A DNA stretch of 64,000 bases from Diabrotica undecimpunctata (lineage: Eukaryota > Arthropoda > Insecta > Coleoptera > Chrysomelidae). The notes under the pieces are model-generated. The model worked only from the letters and a program-made list of their open reading frames with translations, had not been told where the DNA came from and searched no databases. This document shows, in pieces, positions 1-11,151 of the stretch. Each line of letters starts with the position of its first letter. Position 1 is the first letter of the stretch. Both the position numbers and the translations under genes were made by a program. Location: the NCBI RefSeq assembly GCF_040954645.1, contig NC_092813.1, forward strand, positions 14,548,136 through 14,612,135, in the 5' to 3' direction.

Positions 1-189
1 TTATAAAAAATGGCATAAGTAAGTTTTTTGTTTAACTAATTATTATTTTTAAATGGTTTTGAATGTTTAGTCACTAAAAATGACATTTGTTCATTGGTAC
101 TTGAGAGTACCGTTGGGCATAATTGTAATATATTATTTTTCATTTCAGACATTGTCCACAGTGGTGAAAAAAAAAGGGTTTGACTGATG

Positions 190-1310
190 CAGAATTGTTA
201 GAACTTATAGAAAGTTATGATTTTTTGCCTACATTAGATAATGCACAAGATATGATGTTGAATCAGATATCGATGATGAGTTGGATGTTACTACTGCTGG
301 AATAGATTTAAAAATAAATCGAGAAGAAGAGGTAAATAATGAAGATCCTAAATTAGTTTCTAATGACCAATCCAACGGACTACAAATTCCAGAACCTAAT
401 GAACATCAAGATCAAGAGCCTGATAACTACATGGAACCTGAATGTCCTGAAAGAAAATGGGGTAAATTGGAAAAAAATACAGAAATTCCTCAAGATACAG
501 AAGCTGCAGTTGGGTACAAGTTCATTTTAGGGAGTTTGAGACCGCTTTAGTTATTTTTGTGAAGCTTTTAGATAAAAGCATAAAAAATATAACTTATTAG
601 AGTAAACTTTATGCCACACAAAACGGAAAACAACTGAATATGTCCAAGGAAGAACTCTTAGCGTTTATCGGGATAAATTTTTTATTGGGCTACCATATAG
701 TTCCTGGAATCCGAAATTATTGGTCACCTCAAGAAGATCTATCTGTTTCATTTGTTGCAGAAACTATGCCAAGGAATAGGTTTTAGACCATTTTAAGATT
801 TTTGCACGTAATGGCAAAATATCAACATCCCAGTACTCCAAGTAATAAAATATTAAAACGAATCTATGGGCAGTGTAGACCATCACGACCAACTAAGGCA
901 ATGTTACGGTTTATACAGAAGATCTAATAAATATGGTGGCATCGACTTTTTTGTGCATGCCTAGAAATAAACTTTGTAAATAGTTTTATTATAGCTAGAA
1001 AAGTATTAGAGCCACCTCTAAAAAATCTTTTGGATTTTCGTAGAGACCTTACTAGTAGCCTCTGTTTTGCTTTCCCCCACAAAACAACCAAGACTGCAAG
1101 AGAAAAAAAACGGCGGCATAATTTTATCGTTTCTTCGGAAATAACATTGTCCAATAGAAGAAATCACTGGCCAAAATTTGATGATCGAAGGGGAAGATGT
1201 GAAGTTTGTAGTATGAACAAAATACAATCTAAACCGATGTCAATTTGCTCTTTATGTAAAGTTTTTTTTATGTATTAACCAAAATAAGAACTGTTTCATA
1301 TAATATTAGA
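190..1310 (+). pseudogene. piggyBac-like transposase remnant (internally deleted)
   Basis: Three frames together read as a piggyBac-type (DDE_Tnp_1_7) transposase. An acidic N-terminal part lies at 190-548. A central block at about 640-850 reads LLAFIGINFLLGY and later NYWSPQEDL. A C-terminal part from about 868 contains VDHHDQL, resembling the GVDxxDQ motif that carries the third catalytic Asp. It ends in a Cys-rich stretch (CEVCSMN and SICSLC) like the C-terminal zinc domain of the family. The catalytic middle, including the first two Asp motifs, is missing between about 862 and 870, and there are stops and frameshifts. It cannot encode an active enzyme. The family call is fairly safe; exact ends are approximate. 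Confidence 0.7.
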
Positions 1311-1539
1311 TAAATAATTGAAATATATAGTTATTATAATATGCTTTAATTTTTTCTTTTATTTTGAATTTATACAAGGGGTACTTTTTAGTATCATATT
1401 GTTTTAGTAACAACACATCAATTATGGAAATTAAATTGTTTAAAATTTATTAAAAAATGTTTATAGGATCTTCTTTTGATTAAAAAAGTATTATCTTTAT
1501 GATAACAATATCTGGGATATAAGAATGATTCCGGTTACT

Positions 1540-1575
1540 GGTACTTTTAAGTACCTCTGGGACTGAAAGTGTTAA
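1540..1575 (+). repeat. candidate right end of the piggyBac-like element, with TTAA
   Basis: A palindrome GGTACTTTTAAGTACC (1540-1555) is followed by CTCTGGGACTGAAAGTG and then TTAA at 1572-1575, the target site of piggyBac elements. A related palindrome GGTACTTGAGAGTACC sits near 96-113, followed by GTTGGGC, but in the same orientation rather than inverted. It may therefore be a subterminal repeat, and the left end is not resolved. Confidence 0.45.
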
Positions 1576-1949
1576 TATATATTTGCAGATTCATCTAAAA
1601 AGGGCAAAATAAAATAATAAATTGTAAACTAATAATTTGAGCACAGAAAAACAAGAAGGATATATCATTAAACAGGGTCATTGTTTGCAAAAATAAATAG
1701 CGACATTTTGATTTTTCTTACTTTGTTTCATAAATTTAATAACTACATCTTCGTTTTGACAATCAATAAAAAGGCAACATCTATATTTTTATGACTGCCC
1801 AGATTTTATATGAACTAGTGTCATTAATCAGCTTTATTTAATACCTATAGCCAGAAAAGAATTGAGTTATTATTATTAAATAGGGGTAAGTGATGACTGG
1901 AAGATTTGTAAATTATTTCTCTCGGCACTCGAAAAGCCGAAAATATAAG
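1576..1949. other. AT-rich spacer, nothing recognised
   Basis: No open frame, RNA gene or clear repeat is visible between the piggyBac-like end and the first readable endonuclease codons of the RTE-like element. The last part (from about 1890) may be decayed endonuclease sequence. Confidence 0.5.
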
Positions 1950-4295
1950 ACTGTTGTTGCGATGGACGTCTTCTTCACATACAAAAAAACACATTGTCAG
2001 AATCCAGATAGACTTTATACTCGTAAATAGCAGATATAAAAACTCTATAACCTCAGTTAAAATTTATCCTGGAGTAGATAATAACTCAGACCACAATCCG
2101 TTAGTTGCTGACGTGAAAATAAAATTAAAAAGAACTGAACTCAGAAAACAACAACCAAAAACTAATGTAAGAATGCTAAAAAATAAAGAAATAAAAAACG
2201 AATTAAAAAATAACGTGAATGTTAATATGCAAAAAACACTAAGTAACTGACAACAAACAAATTATGGATGTAAATAAAAAGTGGTGTAATATAAAAAACA
2301 CATTACTGAAACCAGCTCAAAAAAGTTTGATACAACATAGGTCAGAGGCTAAAAAACAGTGGATGACAGAAGAAATACTATTACAAATGGAAGAAAGAAG
2401 GAAATGTAAAGGAAAAAATCTACGGAAGTATAAAGAAATACAACGAATAATTAAGGAAAAAATCAAAACAGCTAAGGAAATCTATTTAATGAAACAATGT
2501 AAAGAGATAGAAAAACTAGACCCAATCAATCAATCAATATTATTTATTTCATCTGACTTTTACAAGTATTGAAATGCGTCAAATACAATCTATGCTTAGT
2601 TAAAACTATAAGTACATAAATGCAGTTAACATAAAAACATAACATATACACAAAACATAAAAATTGTAAAAATATGATATGAGAAATAAGCACAAAAAAT
2701 AAGCGAAGTGACTGGAATGGGTCGAAATAGACAGCAAGGACACATAAAAGACAAAAAAGGAGTACTACTAATAGATTTACCAGAGAAATTAAGACGACGG
2801 GAGGAGTACGTTAGAGAACTTTTCCAATATGAAAGAAGTGCAATGCAGAAAATACAAGAATTAAAACCTTTAGAGAGACAGAAGATCACGATAGATGAAA
2901 TCAAATATGCTATCAAAAACTCTAAAGACAATATGGCAGCTAGATTAGATGAAATACCAGTAGAACTATTTAAACTAGTGGAAGAGAATAATTTAGAAGT
3001 ATTGGCAGATTTATTCAACACGGTGTACGATACGGGAATAATTCCACAAGGGTGGCTGACGTCAGCATTTAAAACAATCCCTAAAAAAACAAGCAGCAAA
3101 ATAGTGCTCTGATTATCGAACACTGAGCCTCATTAGTCATACTTTAAAAGTACAGCTGAAAGTAATACATAAGAGAATATATGAAAGGCTAGAGGAGGAT
3201 ATTAGCGAGACGCAGTTCGGGTTCCGAAATGAAATGGGAACTCAAGAAGGACTATTTGCCATCAACATATTGATTCAGCGATGTCGGGATGTAAACGTTG
3301 GTCTACACTTGTACTTTGTTGACTACGAAAAAGCTTTCGATAAAGTAGAAAAGATCTGTAGAAATGAAGAAGAAGATCAGAAGAAATGAAGATCTGTAAA
3401 GTAGTTAGACAGGGATGTGTTTTTTTTTCCAAAATTTTCCAAAACACGCTCAATAATATCAAAGCGGGAGTTACCGTTATCGGAAAATGAATTAACAACT
3501 AACGATATGCAGATGACACTGTGATCATAGCAACGAATATAGAAGATCTACAACATCTTATCGGAAGCTTAAATATGAATAGTGCTAAGATGGGAATTAC
3601 TATAAACGCTAATAAAACGAGGTACATGCTAATTACAAAAAGACCACAAAATATACATCACCTATTGACAATTAATGGTAACGTGATAAAACAAGTAGAA
3701 AAATATCAGTACTTGGGAACTTTGATCAATGAAATAAATGATCATACTGCAGAAATGAACAGGCGAATAGAGATTGCCAGATCAGCATTTATACGAATGA
3801 AGCCACTCCAAAGATGCAAAAATCTAAATTTGGAGATCAGACTACGTACCATTTGCTGTTATATATTTTCAATGTTATTATATGGAGCTGAGACTTGGAC
3901 ATTAAAAAAATGCAATTTAAAAAGAATCGAGGCTTTCGAACTGTGGTTGTATCGCAGAGTATTAAAAATATCATGGACTGATAGAATTTCAAATAAAGAA
4001 GTACTGGAGAGGGTTGGTAAATAAACAGAACTAATCACCACTATACAAACCAGAAAACTGGAATACCTAGACCACGTGATGACGGGACCAAAATATGAAA
4101 TTTTGAGACTCATAATACAGGGAAAGATTCAAGGAAGAAGATCTGTTGGCTAAAGGCAGAACTCATGGTTGAAGATTCTACGTTATTGGTATGAATGCAG
4201 ATCGATTGATTTATTTAGAGCAGCAAGTTCAAAAATAAAAATAGTTATTATGATTGCCAACCTCCATAGGGAGACTGCACTCTAAGAAGAAGAAT
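1950..4295 (+). pseudogene. RTE-like non-LTR retrotransposon, 5'-truncated and decayed
   Basis: From left to right: the end of an endonuclease domain (IDFILVNSRYKNSI, then SDHNPLVADVK, about 2005-2130); a basic linker (2264-2525); the start of the reverse transcriptase (TGMGRNRQQGHIKDKKG at about 2708, ISETQFGFRNEMGTQ at about 3205, YFVDYEKAFDKV at about 3313); and the palm motif RYADDTVI at about 3502. The C-terminal block (AETWTLKK, YRRVLKISWTDRISN, KLEYLDHVM) is typical of insect RTE-like elements. The 3' end runs into GAAGAAGAA near 4285. Part of the palm between FDKV and VRQGC is deleted, and several stops and shifts occur. The shorter scrap at 61540-61838 has the same 3' tail. Confidence 0.8.
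2528..2692. other. AT-rich insertion inside the RTE-like element
   Basis: The reverse transcriptase reading stops after EIEKLD and resumes at ISEVTGMG. The roughly 165 bp between do not fit the protein and are AT-rich. I see no terminal repeats or clear target duplication. Confidence 0.4.
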
Positions 4296-4537
4296 GAAAT
4301 GTTCTTACAAAAGAATTTAAAGCCATTATACAACATATTTTGGAATAACGACTCTCCTAGTAAAATTCTCAAGCAACTTATCTACAACTCAGACTTATAT
4401 GACAGATAATGTGATAACAGACCAACAGATTCCGTTATTTACAAAAACTTACCTTACGTAAATTGCTTAACTAACAATATAATTAAGATTCTGAGTGCAA
4501 TTCCCAAAATCATATATATATTCACTGATTCGACAGT

Positions 4538-4868
4538 ATTCACTACCTTCTCTCGCTCAACCGTTTCCATCTCTCTCTGTAGTCCCATTCTCCATAGTTT
4601 AGGCCTCTCTTACTCATGACGTCGTCTACTTCGTTCCTCTAGGATTCTCGGGGTCGTCCTCTTTTTCTCCTTCTTATGGGGCTCCATTCGGTTATTCTCT
4701 TTATCCATCTGCTGTTGCTAGTTCTTCTTACATGTCCATACCACTTTAGTCTTTTTTGTTCTGTATGTGTCTGTCTGTATGTCTGTTTCTATTGATATTC
4801 TTTGCTTTATTTCGTCATTACTTCTCCTATTAATTCTTGTTACTCTGCAGCATCTTCGGTACCAACGG
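4538..4868 (-). pseudogene. C-terminal fragment of a non-LTR reverse transcriptase
   Basis: Read on the reverse strand, this stretch gives RVTRINRRSNDEIKQRISI, then KVVWTCKK, then a basic run ending near WRMGLQREMETVE. That order and spacing match the region after the reverse transcriptase in many insect non-LTR elements (NEEI ... GHV.R ... W.P..KR.RGRP). Stops interrupt it. It lies directly against the end of the DUF7869-like gene and faces the same way. Confidence 0.45.
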
Positions 4869-4871
4869 TAC

Positions 4872-5796
4872 TTAATCCCTTCCAATCAACTTAATCGTAC
4901 AATATTTCTTAAAAATTTCATGATATTCTTCTTTTTCACAATTTTGTTGATTTTTTTTTAATGTTTTCTCTATCATCTCAAATACTCTGTCGCCAGGAAG
5001 GAATGAGTGCCCTGTTATAGGAAAAACTATTTCAATTTTTCGTATGCTTGTTGGAGCACAGCTATCCAGAAACTTGCAGCACATAGTTAAAATATTTATA
5101 TTCTTATTTTGTCCAGCGCAACCATTAGCCACCAAATGAATGGAGTCATATCCTGAGAGATTAGCTGATCTCAACGCATTAAATACAATGGAAGAAACCC
5201 TGTTGCATAATTTTTTTGCCCCCTTCGAGGTATACATTGAGACAGTACTGGGATTCAGGGATTCATTTGATAATCCTTTAACTACTGAAAGGTTATTACT
5301 ATTTAAATGGGAATAAGCGACAATTAAAGGTTAAAGTACGTTTATTGACATTTCAATTTCCACTTCGGAAATCGTTCTCAAAATACAAACATGAGTAAAT
5401 TATAAATAAATTGTATGTTGAGAACGATTTCCGAAGTGAAAATTGAAACGTCAATAAACGTACTTTAACCTTTAATTGTGGCTTATTCTCATTTAAATAG
5501 TAATTACTTTAACATGCCACAAGAAGATAGCTTCAGAACAATATAATGAAAGGTTATAACAGTAAAACTGTCGTGAATAGTACGCACTTTGATTTGAAGT
5601 TACTTTTGGCAAAACAAGATTCTTCTGACAATCAAAACTCAACATAAAACATTCTTGTGGTTTTTCTTGCAGGTGTTGGAAGAAGGCTTGGGCCTGTTTC
5701 TTGTGTAACTCCATTTTCATTTTTAGAAACCTTTTTCTTCTTCCTTTTTTTCCATTTTCTTCTGTATACATTTCTGCATCTAAACAGAAAACAAAA
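4872..5796 (-). pseudogene. DUF7869-like protein (mobile-element-associated), split by a foldback element
   Basis: The N-terminal half (5796-5547) reads MELHKKQAQAFFQHLQ and later SFDCQKNLVLPKV and YYSRQFYCYNLS. The C-terminal half (5286-4872) reads ANGCAGQNKNINILTM and then PITGHSFLPGDRVFEMIEK. The (D)NCAGQNKN and GH...PGDR signatures are those of DUF7869-type proteins, common in insect genomes and usually associated with mobile DNA; their biochemical role is not established. In the usual family sequence an Asp precedes the NCAGQNKN-like motif, but here the residues are ANGC. The foldback element at 5297-5546 with an 11-bp duplication interrupts the frame, and removing it restores continuity. 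The upstream end is cut at about 5797 by the non-LTR element. Confidence 0.6.
5297..5546. mobile_element. 250-bp foldback element with 11-bp target duplication
   Basis: Two long arms (about 5297-5390 and 5415-5508) are near-perfect reverse complements around a short AT-rich loop. Each contains GTTTATTGACRTTTCAATTT or its complement and AACGATTTCCGAAGTG. One end carries an extra non-palindromic tail (5509-5546, ACATGCCACAAGAAGATAG and on). TGAAAGGTTAT occurs at 5286-5296 and again at 5547-5557 as a target duplication. The reading frame of the DUF7869-like gene is continuous if the element and one copy of the duplication are ignored. Related copies: 59775-59869 and 61035-61180. Confidence 0.75.
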
Positions 5797-7401
5797 AATA
5801 TGAAACCTGTATACAAAGCCTTAGCAAATTTATCTATAGAAAAATCAGTAGTATCAACGATCAATGTTTTAAGCTTCAAAATCATGTCAAATATCTAGGC
5901 CTTATTTTGGATAAGAAGTTAACTTGGAGACAACACATAGAGTACATGCTTGATAGATGTAACAAAGGCAGCAATTTCCTCAGAATGACAACTAAAACGT
6001 GGTGGGGTTGCGATGTAGAAACATCCTTGTTATTTTATCGCGCTCATATACGATCTATTCTAGATTACGGTGCTACTCTTTATGGTTCCGCCTCCAAGAA
6101 CCTTTTAAGAAAAATCGACACGTTTCAAAATTCTATTATGAGGGTATGTTTGGGTGCTATGAGATCAACCCCTATACAACCCTTGTATGTTGAAGCCGCT
6201 CAGCTACCCCTGGAAAATAGAAGAAACTTTTTAAGTGAAAAATGCCTTCTTAAAATTCTATTAACTAACTCCCAGTTATTTTCAAGCGTCCGTCAACTTA
6301 ACGAGTCAGATCTTACAAACAAATATTGCGAGAAAAAACCTTCTCAGCCTTTATGCATGGCATTACAGAATAATCCTATTTTTTTCAAGAAATTGGACAC
6401 GGTTGAGAGAAGCTTAGACTACTTTTCTTTATTCCACAGAACTCAGGTTATAATACTCACTTATAGTGAGAACACCAATATGAGTAGCAATCTTCTAAGA
6501 TCTCTACTGCAGGATTATAGATAAGCCACAGTAATATACACGGACGCATCGAAAACAACAGAAGGGACTGGATGCGCATACTTTTTACCTGCTACAAACG
6601 TAGAATTCAAGTATAAACTACCATATGAATTTTCAATCTTTTCAGCGGAATCAATAGCTCTACTAACTTGAAGCTCTAAAATATGTTAAAAACACCTGAA
6701 ATAGACATATTTTAATTCTGCCAGATTGCCTTTCAGTTTTGCAGAGCATAAAAAATATTGAATTGCCCTCACCATTTAGCAACCCCTACATATTTGAAAT
6801 AAAAGATCGATTGTATCATTTATCATCGACTGGAATTAACATTAAATTTATTTGGGTCAAAGCACATATTGGTCTCAAACATAATGAATATGTAGATCAT
6901 TTGGCTAAAATGAGTGTAACAACTGGCTCTACGTTGAAATATATGCTTAATACATCAGATGTGACTACGATTTTCAAAAAAAATCAGCAACTTAGATGGA
7001 AAGAGCAATGGAAACATTACTGTTCTACAAACCATAAAAGGTATACCTCTTTACAACCAACTATACCTCAAACAACCTGGTTTCAGAATTTCAAAGCTCC
7101 TCGTAAATATATTACTACTATAAATCGAATACGCTTTGGACATGCATGCTACTCATGCCATTTATTTAAAATTAAAGTCATCGATGATGATAGTTGCAAA
7201 CATTGCGGTAAGCTAGGTGACCTCGATCACATCTTCTTTGAATGTCCTAAATTTATTCAGCATTCAAACTCCCTGTATATAAAATTAACTAAATGCAATA
7301 CATACGCTCCATATAATATACAGTCCTTGTTAGCCATAGTTTCTGTAACAATATATAATTTAATTATAGAATTTTTGTCAGACACATGCATAGCTTTATA
7401 A
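5797..7401 (+). pseudogene. Non-LTR retrotransposon 3' part with RNase H (R1/I-like), 5'-truncated
   Basis: The reading starts in the end of the reverse transcriptase (VKYLGLILDKKLTWRQHI at about 5886, then YRAHIRSILDYGATLYGSAS and RVCLGAMRSTPI). It continues with RNase H: IYTDASKTTEGTGCAYF near 6533, then IKFIWVKAHIGLKHNEYVDHLAK near 6845, which holds the family's VxxHxGxxxNExAD-type motif. It ends with a Cys/His motif (CKHCGKLGDLDHIFFEC, about 7198-7248). RNase H plus a CCHC tail is typical of R1/I-type elements. A shift near 5898 and stops near 6524-6738 show decay. Its 3' flank was later invaded by the Jockey-like element at 7429; the interrupted flank resumes at 38978. Confidence 0.75.
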
Positions 7402-7417
7402 ATCTGGTACTCGTTTA

Positions 7418-7428
7418 TGAAAATTTTC
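7418..7428 (+). repeat. Left target duplication of the Jockey-like element
   Basis: TGAAAATTTTC here is repeated exactly at 38967-38977, immediately after the TG-repeat tail. Together they bound the Jockey-like element, whose own DNA runs from 7429 to 38966. Confidence 0.8.
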
Positions 7429-7892
7429 GACTAGATAGTTCGACTTGAGCGGTCGAACAGTGCAGACGTGAGCGAAGAGAGAAGCGTGCTTAGGTGGGGG
7501 CAACTGACCTGTAGTCAACGGAGCTTATCAGCTCCCGGTGCGTAAGACACCGTGCGTGGCACAGGCACTTGTTCTACATTTAAAGCGGATGCGAGGCTAT
7601 TTTTAGTTGAACCGTCGGGGAGCTGTCTTTATAGGCTCCTCGCGGAGGCTTTAATAGCTTCGCGTTTGCGAAGATTACGGGTTCACCTCAGTGTGTCATC
7701 AGGGATGACACTGTAAGGCGTTGATTTTTACAAAGTCGGACAGCAACGGCCCCTGCTCCTGAGGTGAGAGAAACTGGAAGAGGAGAACACAGGGAGAGAA
7801 CTACCGCGCAGGTTCCGGCGGCAAAAAACAGAGTCTACTAAGTAGAATTTTTCTATATCGTATGAACCTTTTGTTCACTGCCTTACGGCACC
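7429..7892 (+). promoter_or_regulatory. Structured 5' leader of the Jockey-like element
   Basis: This stretch is GC-richer than its surroundings and has no long frame. It holds a series of perfect stem-loops: 7438-7444 with 7452-7458, 7520-7525 with 7530-7535, 7536-7540 with 7548-7552, 7658-7663 with 7668-7673, and 7693-7700 with 7704-7711. The last lies inside a larger stem formed by 7683-7690 with 7760-7767. It precedes the ORF1 start at 7893. Non-LTR elements carry internal promoters here, and some carry 5' ribozymes; either role is inference. Confidence 0.6.
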
Positions 7893-8441
7893 ATGAGTGA
7901 TATTCCCCCCCCCCCCCCCCACAGAAAGTGATGTCACGCAAGTGACATCACAAAAGAAGAAGAAAATGATTTATTCAAATCATCCAGTTGCCAGCTCGGT
8001 CGAGCTATACAATAATTTTATAAAAAAAACTTTAAATCCTCCCGCGATAGAAGAGATCCCAGCATCGGAGGACGATTCATACACTCCAGAATCGGAAGAA
8101 GAAAAAAGCGAAGTCGACACAGACGACGCAATCTCGATCACTATGGAGAGGGCAGTCATGGATGCCGAGACCACGCCCCCAATCCAAGAAACACCCCCAG
8201 TCCTGGACACCATCTCCACCGAGGAAGTGGAGCAAGAATCCGGAAAGAAAAAGAAACGACAACGTCCCACAGGAGACTCCTCAGACGAAGAGGAAGTTAA
8301 CAAGAAAGCCAAAGAGATGGTTGAAAAAGAGAAAGCCAATGAGCTTCTAAAGTCGCTCAATGTGCTAACTGAACAAATAAAATCTCTAAAAGAAGAAAGC
8401 CGAATCCGCGAGGAGAATGCCAACAAACAGATCCAAGACTT
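7893..8441 (+). pseudogene. Jockey-like ORF1, N-terminal part (split by Gypsy insertion)
   Basis: ATG at 7893 begins MSDI followed by a run of 16 C (7905-7920). The frame after the run (TESDVTQVTSQ) is one base out of phase with this ATG, so a one-base homopolymer change separates start and body. The protein is acidic, then lysine-rich, with a predicted coiled coil near 8300-8435 (EEEVNKKAKEMVEKEKANE). The frame is cut at 8441 by the LTR element and resumes at 33827. Removing the insertion and one ACTT leaves the codons in phase. Confidence 0.7.
8438..8441 (+). repeat. Left 4-bp target duplication (ACTT) of the Gypsy composite
   Basis: ACTT precedes the first LTR (TGTTACAGG at 8442) and is repeated at 33823-33826 after the last LTR (ending TTTTGTAACA at 33822). 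Four-base duplications are usual for Ty3/Gypsy elements. Confidence 0.85.
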
Positions 8442-9670
8442 TGTTACAGGTTTAATATTTCCTTTGTTTATTTTCCTTATGTGGTCAATGAAACTAGAAA
8501 TAAAATAGACAATAAATTGGATTTGAATTTATTTTATAAAAACTTACTTAGTTATAGTTAATTTAGGTTATTGTTTAATATTAATTAATTTTTCTTCTGG
8601 TAGTATCTTCATGTATCCTTCAAATTGTTCTTGTTTAGGTTATTGTTTTCTTATCAAATGTTTTCTTTATCAAAACTGTCACCTGTTAGGTTAATGGCAG
8701 GGTATGCTTATCTTGAGTGACATGACATTTAGCCTCTTCTTACAGGTTATTTGACATCAACTTCTAAAGGTCAATTTATTGGTTCATAGAACTAAAAGTT
8801 CTACTTTGAATTGTTGGTCCTGATAGGTTGGAGACAGGAGATCTTGTCATCAGTTCGTTTAAAAGTTGGATTTGTGGGTTTTTTGAGTTGTTTTTTTTTG
8901 AGGAAAAAAGTTGAGATTTTTGGGTTCACATGTGCCAAGGGTACTGAATATACAGGAAATTTCTGGATTTAAGACTCAATTTCACCTCAACAGGATCAAG
9001 AATCAATTCTATTTGTAAAATAGGCGCTTATAGCGGATTAAATTCTTGATTGAGAATTATTTTACATTAAGGTCACCTTACATCAAAGGTAAGTCCTATC
9101 TAAGACCTATTATTCTATCAATCACAACTTAAACACTTTCTAAGACTATTCTTTTACTTTCAGACCTTATACTTTTAATTTATATTTGTCTCCTCCTTCA
9201 AATCTTCTATCTGGTGTTTACTTTTCATTGGCTTCCATATAAGCTGTTCGTCGTTTGGATCTACAACTTCAAGAAGCTGATTGTAGGGTTATTGGATATA
9301 TAGAAGACCAAGCTATAGACCCTAAGAAGGAAAGTGAACAATAAACTTGGTGAGAATGAACCATTTTACCTTCCCTGCAACCATCTTGTCTACCTTATCA
9401 TATTTGGGATAATACTAGTCACATATTCAAATAGTTTATCTGTGGTTACATACAACTGATGTATTTATAATAACCTTCTCTTCCACCAGACGTTTAGATA
9501 ATTGAAACTATTGATATCTGAAATAAAAGTAACCTTAAATTATAATTAGTAGTTTAAAGTATAATTAGATTAGGTTAGATCATAAGTAAAGGTAGATATT
9601 TAGTTACTAATTAGGGGTATAGAATTCAAGGTTTATTTAATTTAGTTAACTTAGTGTTAGAAACTTAGTA
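8442..9670 (+). repeat. Gypsy LTR1, left part
   Basis: First 1229 bases of the 1647-bp LTR, starting TGTTACAGG. At least two bases differ from LTR2 and LTR3 (A at 9178 where they have T; T at 9187 where they have C). It is interrupted after TTAGTA at 9670 by the inverted-repeat element. Confidence 0.9.
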
Positions 9671-9695
9671 GCATTGTTTAAATAGGACTAGTTAG

Positions 9696-11050
9696 ACAAT
9701 CCTTATGGAACAAACGTTTGACTTTCAGTCTGCCGTCATGTGGCGGCCTCTAGTCATAAATTTAAAAAACTATTAACAGAAACTTAATTCTCTGCAGGGT
9801 TCTATTCGAGTATATTGGCATCCTGTACACGGATGCCAGATTGTGAAGAAAATATAAGACTTTAATAAAATGTTTATTGTTATTATCGTTGTATGCGTCT
9901 AGTGAAAGATAACTTGACTATTTCGAGCAAATATTTCAAATTGTTTTTATACTTTGAGACTTGCTAAATCTAAATCGGTTAGTAATCTATTTAAATGAAG
10001 TAGGTAAATGCTTTTTTAATTTTTATTAGTTTACCAGATATTTAATTTGGTTATATGATTTGCTAGAAAAGGATTAAATATTTTATTGAAATAGACTCGA
10101 TTGCTATCGTCTTAGAACACTAATGCGGAGCTTTATTTTTTAGTCAAGACGTAAGTTTTATCATTGTTTAAAAAAGAAAATCTTTTTAAACAATGGTTTT
10201 ATGTATGTTTTGAGAAAATTAAATTTTCAATCTTTTAATCTTTAAAACGACGTTTGAAAATATAGTCAATTTATGGGTATGGTTTTTTGATAATGCTTTT
10301 GAAACAAATAAACACATCGATATGCCACAACAAGAGGCAACACATATTTAGGGAAAAATTAATCTATGTGTTGGCATAAAAGGAATAATAATTAACAACA
10401 CTTTAATAAATAGTATCCTTTATTTTATTTATTTATGTATTTTATAATATAACCACCATTTTTGTATTTCTGTTTACATAAATGAAAATGTTTTTTCAAT
10501 CAACTCGCCCGATTTGAGCTGTTTATTAATGAAATAATTTTAAATGACAAAGTGATAGATATTGTAAAAATTAAATTCGCATTATTTTAATACTTATATA
10601 CCACTTATCAAAATTCTAATATCTACACATAGACAATATTAACGAAATAATAATTCATAACAAAACAAAATTGTTTACATTAATAATTATAGAAATTGAT
10701 TGTAACATTGTTTTCATGAACTAAAATAAGCAATGTATGTAGTGCGAAACACTATTGGCACTGGTTGAGGTTGTTTTGCTATCGAATACGTATGAAAAAC
10801 GCGTGGTGTCGTTAACAAACCTTCCTTTTCTACCTCTCTATATTTTTTTGGTTTGCATTTAGATATTTTTGGACAAAATGCTTACTGCATAGAATTTTTT
10901 TTTAAATCGGGTAGCTTCAGACTTTCCAATGCAGCATTACCTACAACAATATTATTATTAACACAACTGAAAAAAAAGCAACTTTCTGCACAATAAAGTA
11001 AAAAAACAATTTAAGTTCTGTATTCTAAATATAAATAACTTGGCAGTTAT
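9696..11050. other. AT-rich interior of the inverted-repeat element, no gene seen
   Basis: No frame longer than about 60 codons and no recognisable protein motif. The first 300 bp contain CTGCCGTCATGTGGCGG and GGCATCCTGTACACGGATGCC; the latter can form a stem with GGCATCC and GGATGCC. Confidence 0.5.
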
Positions 11051-11055
11051 GCAAA

Positions 11056-11121
<66 letters not shown>
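11056..11121. repeat. AT dinucleotide microsatellite
   Basis: A long uninterrupted run of AT repeats. It ends against a perfect hairpin formed by 11123-11139 and 11152-11168 (17-bp arms, 12-base loop). Confidence 0.9.
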
Positions 11122-11124
<3 letters not shown>

Positions 11125-11151
11125 CCCATAGGACTACCAGAAACAAATTTT

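Noticed and set aside
7980..8426. 148-codon reverse-strand frame opposite ORF1
   Set aside because: It is the Ser-rich complement of the acidic ORF1 sequence, with no independent support.
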